NCBI GenBank assembly: GCA_017303715.1
Contig: JAFLBZ010000001.1
Coordinates: 186,001-250,000, forward strand
Reading direction: 5' to 3'
Source of the DNA: Rhodothermia bacterium
Lineage (GTDB): Bacteria; Bacteroidota; Rhodothermia; Rhodothermales; UBA2364
Length of the DNA: 64,000 nucleotides
Under the pieces are notes generated by a model. The model saw nothing but the letters and a program-made list of their open reading frames with translations, did no database searches and was not told the origin of the DNA. The number at the start of each line of letters is the position of its first letter. Within the stretch, counting starts at the first letter, position 1. The position numbers were made by a program, and so were the translations under genes. Positions 1-8,317 of the stretch are shown here, in pieces.

Positions 1-285
1 ATTGCTCAAGAAGAAATCTTTGGGCCTGTTCTGTCCGTCATTACCTTTAGAACACCTGCCGAGGCCATTGAGAAAGCCAATAATTCGCCTTATGGCTTGG
101 CTGGCGGAATCTGGTCGGACAAGGGAAGCAAACTTTTCAAGCTGGCAGGGGCACTCCGAACAGGCATTGTGTGGGGAAATACCTACAACCACTTTGATCC
201 TGCAAGTCCGTTTGGAGGCTACAAAGAATCTGGATATGGTCGCGAAGGTGGGCTACATGGCCTTCTTCCCTACATCCGACTATAA
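1..285 (+). CDS. Aldehyde dehydrogenase, C-terminal fragment (5' cut by window edge)
   Basis: The frame is open from base 1 and ends at a TAA at 283-285, giving the last 94 residues of an NAD(P)-dependent aldehyde dehydrogenase, which oxidises an aldehyde to a carboxylic acid. The visible landmarks are the EEIFGPVLSV motif near the start and the SPFGGYKESGYGREGG motif near the C-terminus, both characteristic of the ALDH superfamily. The catalytic Cys and Glu lie upstream of the window, so the substrate class cannot be judged. The gene converges on the TPR protein gene on the other strand, with a strong hairpin between them. Family assignment is secure; the specific enzyme is unknown. Confidence 0.93.
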   Translation: MAQEEIFGPVLSVITFRTPAEAIEKANNSPYGLAGGIWSDKGSKLFKLAGALRTGIVWGNTYNHFDPASPFGGYKESGYGREGGLHGLLPYIRL

Positions 286-306
286 AACGATCTCACACAA
301 AGAATT

Positions 307-345
307 AGGGCAGAAATTCCAGATCTTCTGCCCTTTACTGTTTTA
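307..345. terminator. Bidirectional-type terminator hairpin between convergent genes
   Basis: A perfect 9-bp stem (AGGGCAGAA at 307-315 with TTCTGCCCT at 326-334) with a 10-nt loop is followed on the plus strand by TTTACTGTTTT. It sits in the 57-bp gap between the aldehyde dehydrogenase gene (+) and the TPR protein gene (-), where a shared terminator is expected. Confidence 0.7.
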
Positions 346-1242
346 TACCCGCACATACATTGCATCAAAGGTGCTGTGCCATGTACCTCCTCCATCAAAG
401 GAGTCCTCAAAATATTGACGAACATCGCCATTTGGTTGTTTGACAAAGGATAGACGGGTGATTTTGGTCTTTTTATCCGTTGGGTTCATAATATTCGCTT
501 CAAAGATCATCTGGTTTTCGTCTGATTTTACCTCTACAAATTCCATTGGCCCGCCTTGCGTCCCCACCCATGTTTGTTTCCATTTCCCAAGCGCCGCATC
601 ATAAAAATTAATGCTCTTTCCGGTTCCACCGTTTGTTGCTACCCAATTTTCCAACAACGCACATCCACCGGAAATGACCTCGATGGTGTTTTTTCCAACC
701 AATTGCCCACTTACCTTTACCTCCCAAGCGCCAACCCAGAAATCAAACTTCCGATATGCTGCTTCATACATACAAGGCGTTTGCCGCTTTTTGGCTAAAA
801 GAAGCAACTCTTGGAAGGCCGGATCTGCCTTGAGTGACACAAACTCTTCGGCTTGTTCGATTGCGGAAGCCTGCGAAAAACCTGCATTGAGCGCGTCCTC
901 TAAATGGGAAAGTGCCGTTTGAGGATTGGAAAGGGAAGCAAATATCCGAGCTAACTGGAATTGCAACATTGGTGCATTGGGATTCATGCCCAAGCCTTTT
1001 TGATAGGCTGCGATCGCTTCTTGCATTTTTTTCTGCATCTGACGGGCATACCCTAAACGATACCAATTCAGGAAAACATCCGGTTTTTCTTGTACTAAAC
1101 GTTGATACGCCCTTTCCGCATCTTCCCATTTTTGTGCCTGAAAAAATTGGTTGGCAAGCATGGGCGAGGACTGCGCAAAAAGCCATGGCGAAGTCATCGC
1201 AAACAAGAACAAGCAAATAACTGAAACTTTCTTCATCATCAT
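343..1242 (-). CDS. Secreted TPR protein with DUF1579-like C-terminal domain
   Basis: The start at 1242 (one of three consecutive ATG codons) gives about 299 residues that begin with a typical signal peptide (MMKKVSVICLFLFAM, cleavage near FAQ). Starts further upstream would place unrelated residues before it. The N-terminal half holds two or three TPR-like helical repeats (WEDAERAYQRLV..., AIAAYQKGLGMNP..., ALSHLEDALNAGF). The C-terminal half opens with FDFWVGAWEV and fits the calycin-like DUF1579-type beta domain found in many secreted Bacteroidota proteins. The likely location is the periplasm or cell surface, with a scaffolding or ligand-binding role. No catalytic motif is evident and the function is unknown. 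Confidence 0.8.
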   Translation of the reverse strand: MMMKKVSVICLFLFAMTSPWLFAQSSPMLANQFFQAQKWEDAERAYQRLVQEKPDVFLNWYRLGYARQMQKKMQEAIAAYQKGLGMNPNAPMLQFQLARIFASLSNPQTALSHLEDALNAGFSQASAIEQAEEFVSLKADPAFQELLLLAKKRQTPCMYEAAYRKFDFWVGAWEVKVSGQLVGKNTIEVISGGCALLENWVATNGGTGKSINFYDAALGKWKQTWVGTQGGPMEFVEVKSDENQMIFEANIMNPTDKKTKITRLSFVKQPNGDVRQYFEDSFDGGGTWHSTFDAMYVRV

Positions 1243-1465
1243 TAAAAGGTCAAAATGGAAAAAGGAGGGCGGACATTCCAAAATAAACACCTTGCATCAT
1301 TACGTGCCAATCTTATTCAACTGAACGGTTATAATGCGCTCCCGAATAGGCATTCTACGAGAAATTTCCCAAAGATGAATAACACTTTGTAACATTTTTT
1401 GGAACAAAACGAAACCTAACACATATGTATCAACACACTATCTCAATCACCAAATCTATAAACAC

Positions 1466-2077
1466 ATGTTTGGAAAATTAGCAGCAGATGCGCTTGGAAT
1501 CAGCGATATTGGTTCAGTGATCTCACCCGCAGATTATAACAAAGTGGATTCCGACGATTATGTGATGCACGAAGAAGGTGAACGCATTTTCTTCCTCATC
1601 AAGTCCAAAACGGACGAGTATTGTTTTACCAATACCGCTTTTATCCATGTGGATGGCGCTTCTGCCGTCAGTAAGAAACGTAACCTATACCGACGAGAAT
1701 ATGCCCACAACCAAATTCATCATGTCTCGATGGAAACGGCTGGCACCATTGACATGGACGTGGAAATTAAATTCAGCATGGGCGATAAGCACTACTCCAT
1801 TGACATTCATAAAAAGCACTTGGAAGAAGTTAAGGATCTCTACAAAACCCTTGTACGCATCGGGACAATCCAAAAGGAAAACAATGTGATGCTCGGCTAT
1901 GCTCAAACCAGCCTAAACCACGCCACAAGTGCCGTTGGACGAGCAACCGCCTCCACCAGCCTTGAGGCCGAATTTAAAGCCATCAATCAGTACTCCTTCG
2001 ACTGGCTCCGTCAAGCTCACAAGACCTATAATGTGAAAGATTTCTCTTCGGTTTTCGAGATGTTTATCAAAAACTAA
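1466..2077 (+). CDS. Bacterial PH-domain protein, YvbH-like
   Basis: 203 residues. The N-terminal two thirds (MFGKLAADALGISDIG, later KSKTDEYCFTN, HVDGASAVSKKR and METAGTIDMDVEIKF) match the bacterial PH-domain family (bPH_1, Pfam PF08000). The C-terminal third matches the YvbH-like oligomerisation region (PF11724). In described members the PH-like domains assemble into ring oligomers of unknown cellular role. There is no signal peptide, so the protein should be cytoplasmic. The gene stands alone, preceded by a 223-bp non-coding stretch and followed by a clear terminator. Family assignment is strong; function is undetermined. Confidence 0.88.
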   Translation: MFGKLAADALGISDIGSVISPADYNKVDSDDYVMHEEGERIFFLIKSKTDEYCFTNTAFIHVDGASAVSKKRNLYRREYAHNQIHHVSMETAGTIDMDVEIKFSMGDKHYSIDIHKKHLEEVKDLYKTLVRIGTIQKENNVMLGYAQTSLNHATSAVGRATASTSLEAEFKAINQYSFDWLRQAHKTYNVKDFSSVFEMFIKN

Positions 2078-2097
2078 GGTCTTTTTAACGTTTTTAT

Positions 2098-2128
2098 GGG
2101 CGGATCTCTAAGGTTCGCCCTTTTTTTT
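2098..2128 (+). terminator. Rho-independent terminator of the PH-domain gene
   Basis: GGGCGGA at 2098-2104 pairs with TTCGCCC at 2114-2120 (one G-T wobble) and is followed directly by eight T residues at 2121-2128. It lies 20 bp after the stop codon of the PH-domain gene. Confidence 0.85.
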
Positions 2129-2291
2129 GAACAAAATCCACCATCTGAAACCAGCGTGAGTTATGAAATTATCAAACTGTAGATGATCAAATTTTGCATG
2201 GTTGCTACCAAGATTAATAGACGAAACTTAACCGCATCGGGACGGTTTCATCGTAAAAAATCGTTTCCGAGCTAACAGTCAAGCCCCATAC

Positions 2292-2324
2292 AAAAAAGGG
2301 GGGAACGACTATCATCGCTCCCCC
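2292..2324 (-). terminator. Rho-independent terminator of the susC/susD-like operon
   Basis: On the minus strand, GGGGGAGCGA (complement of 2315-2324) pairs with TCGTTCCCCC (complement of 2299-2308) across a 6-nt loop, with one G-T wobble. Six T residues follow (complement of 2292-2297). It is 31 bp beyond the stop of the SusD-like gene. Confidence 0.88.
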
Positions 2325-2354
2325 AGTCAACCGTAATCGGTTTAAGGAATGGGA

Positions 2355-3854
2355 TTATTTATCCCACCAAACACGGGTTTTGAACTCATTTGCACCTTGA
2401 GCAGTAACCGCAGCATTATAGCCTTCTGGATTAGAAGCTGCTTCACCGGCTGGGTACATCAGTCGGCGAGGAATGGTACCACCAGTCAAGTTACCCACTG
2501 CATTATTGGCCGTCAAAGCAGGAACTCCGGTTCTCCGCCAGTTCGCGAATCCTTCGTACCCGTTAAGATAGGTCGCAATGTATTGTTGCGTTGCAATTAG
2601 CTCCGTTGCCTTTGCAGCATCATACTTCACACTTGCTTGGTTTAGATAGGTGGTGACATCCGCATCCGACACCGAACCCAACCCACTGTTCACCATAGAC
2701 CACATTTGCATGGAAGCTTTTACACCAGCGTTGTAATAGTCTGCGGCGGAGCCACTGGCCCATCCTCGTTGAACAGCCTCAGCCATTAAGAGATTTACCT
2801 CGGCAGCGGTCATCAGCGGTTGTTTATTGCTTTTCACTTTTAACTTGGCGTTTGCCATGGCATAAACGTCTTTCCAGTTGGCAGGCAACGCACCGGGGTC
2901 GGTACCGGGAGTAATGCCCGTCATTTTAGAAACATCGGCAGAACCATCTGGGTTTTGGAAATAGATGGCCATACGTGGGTCGTTTCGGCTCTTCATCATA
3001 TCAATGAACGTTTTAGAGATCCGCGCATCACCGTGATAGATATCTAAAGCATGTGCCACACCATTGTTGTTGATGCCACTTGGTCCATCGGTATGCAATA
3101 CGAACGGCATATCCGCATTCGACGTAAATACCCCGCCAGCAATCGCAGCTTTCACGGTTGCCTCCGCTTTGGCAGCGTCAACTTTTGTTAGGCGCATACC
3201 CATCCGAAGCATTAAAGAATATGCAAACTTTTTCCACTTAGCAACATCCCCATTATAAACAATGTCCGCCGAGCCGGGCGTTTTTTTCGACGCATCCAAT
3301 TTGGAAGCGGCATCACCCAAATCAGCGATCATGCTGTTATAAATGTCTTGCTGCGAGTCGTATTTCGGGTTATAGATGCCTTTCAGCACACCTTGTCCGG
3401 CTTCGCTGTAAGGAATCATCCCGTAGGTATCCGTCACGCGCTGGTACGTAAAGACCCGCCAGATCCGCATCATGTTATTGAAATTGGAGAGGCTTGCATC
3501 TTGTGAGGTCGTATTCAAAAGGTCAGTCATATTTCTCGCCAATTCACTATAGCTCCGGTTATAGAGAGATCCGGAATAATCGTCGTTGAGCGTGTATTTA
3601 TCACCATGGGCACCAAAACTCAAAACCGCCATTCGCTGGATAAAAGTTTCGGTGTAGATCATGTTGGCACGAATGTGCGTGTACTCATCTCCTGCCGTTA
3701 AGAGTTGCAGGTAGGTGAATTGGAACGATGGATCAATACTGTTTGCAGTATTTGGGTTGGTATTGATGTCCACAAAGCCATCATCGCACGAGGTGAGAGC
3801 GACAGCCAGAAACATCATCAGTGCAACCTGTTTGATTTTAAAGTATGTTTTCAT
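2355..3854 (-). CDS. SusD/RagB-like outer-membrane nutrient-binding lipoprotein (SusD-like_2 type)
   Basis: From ATG 3854 the product is 499 residues and starts with a lipoprotein signal (lipobox LTSC, lipidated Cys about residue 23). A longer reading from 3920 would put 22 unrelated residues before it. DINTNPNTAN after the signal, the helical TPR-like body and the C-terminal YEGFANWRRTGVPAL and TGGTIPRRLMYP stretches are typical of the SusD-like_2 family (PF12771). Such lipoproteins cap a SusC barrel and capture oligosaccharides or peptides at the surface. It lies 78 bp downstream of its SusC partner in one operon. No hydrolase gene adjoins the pair, so the substrate cannot be inferred. Confidence 0.95.
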   Translation of the reverse strand: MKTYFKIKQVALMMFLAVALTSCDDGFVDINTNPNTANSIDPSFQFTYLQLLTAGDEYTHIRANMIYTETFIQRMAVLSFGAHGDKYTLNDDYSGSLYNRSYSELARNMTDLLNTTSQDASLSNFNNMMRIWRVFTYQRVTDTYGMIPYSEAGQGVLKGIYNPKYDSQQDIYNSMIADLGDAASKLDASKKTPGSADIVYNGDVAKWKKFAYSLMLRMGMRLTKVDAAKAEATVKAAIAGGVFTSNADMPFVLHTDGPSGINNNGVAHALDIYHGDARISKTFIDMMKSRNDPRMAIYFQNPDGSADVSKMTGITPGTDPGALPANWKDVYAMANAKLKVKSNKQPLMTAAEVNLLMAEAVQRGWASGSAADYYNAGVKASMQMWSMVNSGLGSVSDADVTTYLNQASVKYDAAKATELIATQQYIATYLNGYEGFANWRRTGVPALTANNAVGNLTGGTIPRRLMYPAGEAASNPEGYNAAVTAQGANEFKTRVWWDK

Positions 3855-3932
3855 ATGGTCAAAAAAGGTAATAAACTGAATGAATAATGACGTATCGAAT
3901 TGTGTTTCAATCCAATACATCGTCTCAAGGAC

Positions 3933-6900
3933 TTAGAAACGTAAGCTTACGTTAAAGCCGAGTGAACGGGTTTGCGGTACGCCATACATTTCAAGACCGT
4001 AGCTACCACCAACGGAATAGCTGGATTCTGGATCAATGTTTGGAACTTTTGAATAGAGCAACAAGAGGTTCCGTCCCACCAATTGGAGTTCAGCACCACG
4101 AATGGGGGTTTTCGCAAGCATGGAAACAGGAATCCGATAGCCCAATGCAAACGAGCGGAGTTTCACGTAGCTTGCATCATACACAAATTGCTCGGTATAG
4201 TTGTTGTAGAACTTTTGATAGTATGTTTGGGCGTTCATCGCTACATTTGAACCCGGAGCTTTGAAGTTATTGCCTTGATCACGGCCTTCAAGTGTGTCCT
4301 TGTGGAGTCCGAAATAATAGGCATACGCATTGGTTGCGGAGTACATTTCGCCACCCATGCTGATGTCAATCAAAGCATTCAAGGAAAAGTTGCCAAACAA
4401 GAAGGTATTGCTAATGCCCGAAGTCCAGTCTGGATTTGGATTACCCAATACACTCAAGGCAGATTCGCGAACAGGGAAACCATCTGCACCATGTTGGATG
4501 CTACCATCTGCATTACGTACAAACTTGTATCCTTTGATAACGCCCATCGGTTCTCCAACTTCAGCATAGGTAAAGGCATTCAAGGTACGGCTTTGTCCCA
4601 AGAACAAAGAGGTTTGTTGTCCTTGCAACGAAACAACTTTGTTGGTGTTCTTCGCAAAGTTCACGTCCAATTCCCAACGGAGTTTACTATTGTTTACGGG
4701 CGTCAAGGAGAGTAATGCCTCTACCCCTTTGTTGGTGATTTCACCAGAGTTGATTACCCGTGAGCCATAACCAGTGGTTCCGGAAATGGTGGCGGAAAGA
4801 ATCTGGTTGGTAATGCTTTTATTATAGAACGTGACGTCTAAGCCTACTTTGTTGTCCAAAATGCGCGTTGTTAGACCGAGTTCCATTCCCGTTCCAAGTG
4901 TTGGTTTGAGACCCGCTGGTGGAACCGCACCATTGTTGAGGGCGCCAAGTGGCGAGCCATTATGACCTTGCGCTACCAATCCATAGGTAAGACCAAGTGC
5001 ATAGGGTTCGATTTGACTATCACTACCGGTTTGTGCCCAAGAGCCACGTACCTTGAGGAAGTTTACCAATTCTGGCAATTTGGTCATGTCCGAAACCACC
5101 CAGCTTAAGCTAGCAGAAGGGTAGAACTGCGAATTTTCATTCGATGTAGCCGAAGTTAGTGTAGAGAACCAGTCGTTACGGCCTGTAAAGCTCAAGAAGA
5201 GATAGTTTTTGTATCCTAAGTCTAAACCACCATACAAGGAATTTACTTTTTTGCGGCTATAACCAATACTACGGTTTTGGTTTTTCAGGTTGTTGATCGA
5301 AACCAAGCCCGGAATATTGAAAGTATCACCACCGGTAAATAGACCTTCATAAGTCCGATCCAATTGGTTACCACCTGCATAGGCCGAGACGGAAATATCG
5401 CTCATATTGCGCTTAGCAGAGAGCAAAAAGTCGCTATTGCGTTCTTTTACGTTTTGGCTGCTTTCGCTCATACCACCTTGTTTTTTAAAGGCGGTTCCTT
5501 GCGGTTCGAGCGAGGTGACACGAAGGTTATACCAGTCTTGGCCGGTACGTCCCATCAACGAGAGCCAGTCCGTAAACTTATACGTTGCAGAAACGTATCC
5601 AATAACGCGCTCACGGTTGTCCGAATTCTTATAATGATAAACCGCCCAATATGGATTTGTAACAAATGGGTTGTCATTAAATTCTTGCTCGGCCAAGGGG
5701 TTACCTTCGACCTCTCCTCTTGGATTGAAAGACAAGATGGAGACGTTGGTTGGCAAGCGATAAATACTTGCGTTGGGGTTCCCCGGTGAGTCGGATTGGT
5801 TGGAGCGGTTGTTTGTACCTTCGGTGACATAGTTCACTTTCGCATCAACTTCAAGGCGGCTGCCCAATTGGGTAGAACCACGAAGATTAAAACTGGTACG
5901 GTTAAGGTCATCGTTTACCAACAGTCCTTTTGCGTTCAAATTGGTCGCAGAAAAACGGAAGGTGGACTTATCCGTGCCTCCAGAGAAAGCAATGGTGTTG
6001 TTTGCGGTCAATCCCGGCTGGTAAAAGTCCTGCATATTGGTTTTCACAGCGGAATATGGGCGGCTAACGCCATCAAATTGGATTACACTTGAGCCATCCA
6101 ATTTTGCACCCCAAGAGAGTAGTCCTGTTGCAAGGGCATCCGTGGCCGTAGTGGGCTTGGTTCCTAGTTTCCCTTGACCGTACTCATACTGCCAGTCGGC
6201 CAAAACAGCAATAGATTCGGTGGTTAGGTTAGAGTTAAACTCAACCCCAATTCCATTGCGTTTTACCCCTTTTTTGGTGGTGACCAATACGACACCATTC
6301 AAGGCGCGTGAGCCATAAAGAGCGGTAGCGGCATCGGACTTCAGGATGGTAAAGGTTTCGATGTCATCTGGGTTCAAGCTAGAAACCCCATCTCCACCGT
6401 CACGTCCACCCCATTCACCGGCCTGACCTTGGTTGCTGTTATCAATCGGCACACCATCTACCACATAAAGCGGTTGGTTATTACCAAAGGTGTTGTTACC
6501 ACGGATGATAATGCGGCTGGAGCCGTTTACCCCTGAAGCGGGCTTGGAGACATTCACCCCAGCGACTTTACCTGCAAGCGCATTCACGATATTGTTTTCG
6601 CGAACCGCTACAAGGTCTTCCCCCCGAATTTCGGTGACGGAGTAGCCTACTGATTTTTGTTGTTTTTCAATACCTAATGCCGTGACGACGACCTCGCTTC
6701 CTAAAGAGGTGTCTTCTGCTAGGACAATATTTACCGTACTACGTCCATTCACCGCAATGGTTTGGGTAACATAACCCACAAAAGAGACGGTGATAGAGGC
6801 ATTGCGGCTTGAAAGCGAAAAGGAATAATTCCCGTCAATATCGCTTTGTGCCCCGTTGGTTGGTTTACCGGCTTCAAGTATGGTAGCGCCGGGCAAAGGT

Positions 6901-7061
6901 GCGCCATCTGCTACCGTTACTTTACCGCGTACCTGAAAACTCTGCGCGAACGACCATTGGACACCCAGCATCAGCAGGAGGCATCCAAAAGCCAATACAC
7001 GCTTTACGACGGATACCGTACCCGTAGCCATCGTACTGTTTTGGTTGTTTTGGTTTAGCAT
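3933..7061 (-). CDS. SusC/RagA-type TonB-dependent outer-membrane transporter
   Basis: The preferred start (ATG 7061) gives about 1042 residues with a signal peptide ending near WSFAQ. An upstream ATG at 7163 would put 34 extra residues before it. The order is typical: an N-terminal carboxypeptidase-regulatory-like domain (VRGKVTVADGAPLPGATI), a TonB-box-like segment (EVVVTALGIEKQQKSVGYS), a plug domain (NALAGKVAGVNVSKPASG and QPLYVVDGVPIDNS), then a long beta-barrel ending in an aromatic residue (LGFNVSLRF). It imports ligands captured by the SusD lipoprotein downstream, powered by TonB/ExbBD. It is first in the operon, after a long non-coding leader region. Confidence 0.96.
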   Translation of the reverse strand: MLNQNNQNSTMATGTVSVVKRVLAFGCLLLMLGVQWSFAQSFQVRGKVTVADGAPLPGATILEAGKPTNGAQSDIDGNYSFSLSSRNASITVSFVGYVTQTIAVNGRSTVNIVLAEDTSLGSEVVVTALGIEKQQKSVGYSVTEIRGEDLVAVRENNIVNALAGKVAGVNVSKPASGVNGSSRIIIRGNNTFGNNQPLYVVDGVPIDNSNQGQAGEWGGRDGGDGVSSLNPDDIETFTILKSDAATALYGSRALNGVVLVTTKKGVKRNGIGVEFNSNLTTESIAVLADWQYEYGQGKLGTKPTTATDALATGLLSWGAKLDGSSVIQFDGVSRPYSAVKTNMQDFYQPGLTANNTIAFSGGTDKSTFRFSATNLNAKGLLVNDDLNRTSFNLRGSTQLGSRLEVDAKVNYVTEGTNNRSNQSDSPGNPNASIYRLPTNVSILSFNPRGEVEGNPLAEQEFNDNPFVTNPYWAVYHYKNSDNRERVIGYVSATYKFTDWLSLMGRTGQDWYNLRVTSLEPQGTAFKKQGGMSESSQNVKERNSDFLLSAKRNMSDISVSAYAGGNQLDRTYEGLFTGGDTFNIPGLVSINNLKNQNRSIGYSRKKVNSLYGGLDLGYKNYLFLSFTGRNDWFSTLTSATSNENSQFYPSASLSWVVSDMTKLPELVNFLKVRGSWAQTGSDSQIEPYALGLTYGLVAQGHNGSPLGALNNGAVPPAGLKPTLGTGMELGLTTRILDNKVGLDVTFYNKSITNQILSATISGTTGYGSRVINSGEITNKGVEALLSLTPVNNSKLRWELDVNFAKNTNKVVSLQGQQTSLFLGQSRTLNAFTYAEVGEPMGVIKGYKFVRNADGSIQHGADGFPVRESALSVLGNPNPDWTSGISNTFLFGNFSLNALIDISMGGEMYSATNAYAYYFGLHKDTLEGRDQGNNFKAPGSNVAMNAQTYYQKFYNNYTEQFVYDASYVKLRSFALGYRIPVSMLAKTPIRGAELQLVGRNLLLLYSKVPNIDPESSYSVGGSYGLEMYGVPQTRSLGFNVSLRF

Positions 7062-7584
7062 ATTTTTTAGTGTTAATAATGGAAGGGTTTTTACAAATTT
7101 GAAGGTTTCTTTAAAAACCTCACGTAGCAAGCTTTGACCTAAATAAAACTTGCTCAGAAACAATTTTCTACTTTAATTCATAGTCATTAAACTTGGGTTG
7201 AATGTGGCAAGGAAAGTGAATGATGTATTGTGTATGAATAAAGACCAATTCCATTTTTGTTATGCGTTTTCAGAAGCGCTTCCAAAATAAAATGTGACCT
7301 AAATTTCCAAAAGTACTTACCATCCCTGTCTTCATTATATAAGCAAATTAGCCTATAATAACATAGAATTACCCCAATAAAAAAGCTACAAACCACAAAG
7401 ATTTATAGCTGATCTTCTTTATACACGATTTACTGAAAAAACAAATTGTGGGGATGGGGTATTACAAATTGGATTGTACATTATAGGGGATTTCCAATTT
7501 TAGGGCTTAGGTTTTGAGACTGGGTGGAATAATAACAATTTGGCAACCTCATTGCAAGCGCTTTTATTCCTTAACGGTGTTACT
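7062..7584. other. Non-coding region upstream of the susC-like gene
   Basis: This 523-bp AT-rich stretch contains no convincing gene. The short minus-strand frame near 7187-7396 has no signal or recognisable composition. On the minus strand TACTTTTG (complement of 7308-7315) fits the Bacteroidota -7 consensus TAnnTTTG, but no TTG lies 19-21 nt upstream and the leader would be about 240 nt, so I treat it as a weak promoter candidate. ACAAATTG occurs twice near 7440 and 7466 with no clear meaning. Confidence 0.4.
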
Positions 7585-8172
7585 TTATGAGGATACGCGG
7601 CGAAGTATGGATTGGAGCCGCTCATGGTCATCCCCAAGCAGACGGCTCAAGGCCCTTCCTGCCTCTACCAAAACAACCATCCGATCGCGATCTAAAGGCA
7701 TGGCATTAGACATTTTCTGAAAAATGGTGACAAACAAATCATCTGTAGGAAGGCCATTCGTACCACCGCCAAGAATCAAACGAAAAAAATCGTAAGGCGG
7801 CTTCACTTCTTTAAGTAATTCCTGGCCGGTCACAAAGACAAAATCATGTAAGGCTGGTGGATTGGGTGGGATCGTTTGCCGATAAACACCTCCACTTGTA
7901 CGATATCCTACGATCAAGCACGAAAAAACAGTACGGAGTAACTCAAACACATGTGGCATTTCCAGCGCCAACTCGTCTTTGGTTCGTCGCAAAGCCTCAA
8001 CTTGTCGTCCCGGCTCAATGCTTTCATGTAGTACGGAGTACACCACTCCAAGCACGAGGCTTCCATCCTCCAGCCGGACTTCCACCCATTCCCCAAATGC
8101 AGGGACACGATTTGAAGAAACGACTTGTGCTTTAAACGATTTAGACTCAGAAGCAATCACTTCACCGATCAT
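7585..8172 (-). CDS. Stand-alone HAS-barrel domain protein
   Basis: 195 residues, no signal peptide. The N-terminus (MIGEVIASESKSFKAQVV, then FGEWVEV and LGVVYSVLHESIEPGRQVEA) resembles the HAS-barrel, a small beta-barrel that usually forms the N-terminus of HerA-type DNA-translocating ATPases. The C-terminal half (LLRTVFSCLIVGY, NPPALHDFVFV and LLGDDHERLQSILRRV) resembles conserved stand-alone proteins of about 200 residues that I recall from cyanobacteria. No Walker motifs are present, so this is not an ATPase. It is divergent from the TonB-type receptor gene, with 145 bp between. Function is unknown; the domain assignment rests on pattern recognition. Confidence 0.65.
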   Translation of the reverse strand: MIGEVIASESKSFKAQVVSSNRVPAFGEWVEVRLEDGSLVLGVVYSVLHESIEPGRQVEALRRTKDELALEMPHVFELLRTVFSCLIVGYRTSGGVYRQTIPPNPPALHDFVFVTGQELLKEVKPPYDFFRLILGGGTNGLPTDDLFVTIFQKMSNAMPLDRDRMVVLVEAGRALSRLLGDDHERLQSILRRVSS

Positions 8173-8317
8173 TGGCTTGTGTTTTAAATGTTATGGATAT
8201 CCAAGAACTTTTGAGGAAGCCTTTTTTTCTGTTTCGGTTCATATGCTATGGATGTAACCTTTGTCCTTATTGGGCGTTCTCAAATATTGAACAAAATACA
8301 TCATTAAATATCCTTAT

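Noticed and set aside
2-418. A 138-codon plus-strand frame over the aldehyde dehydrogenase end and TPR gene end
   Set aside because: The neighbouring frame carries clear ALDH motifs and the terminator hairpin lies inside this frame.
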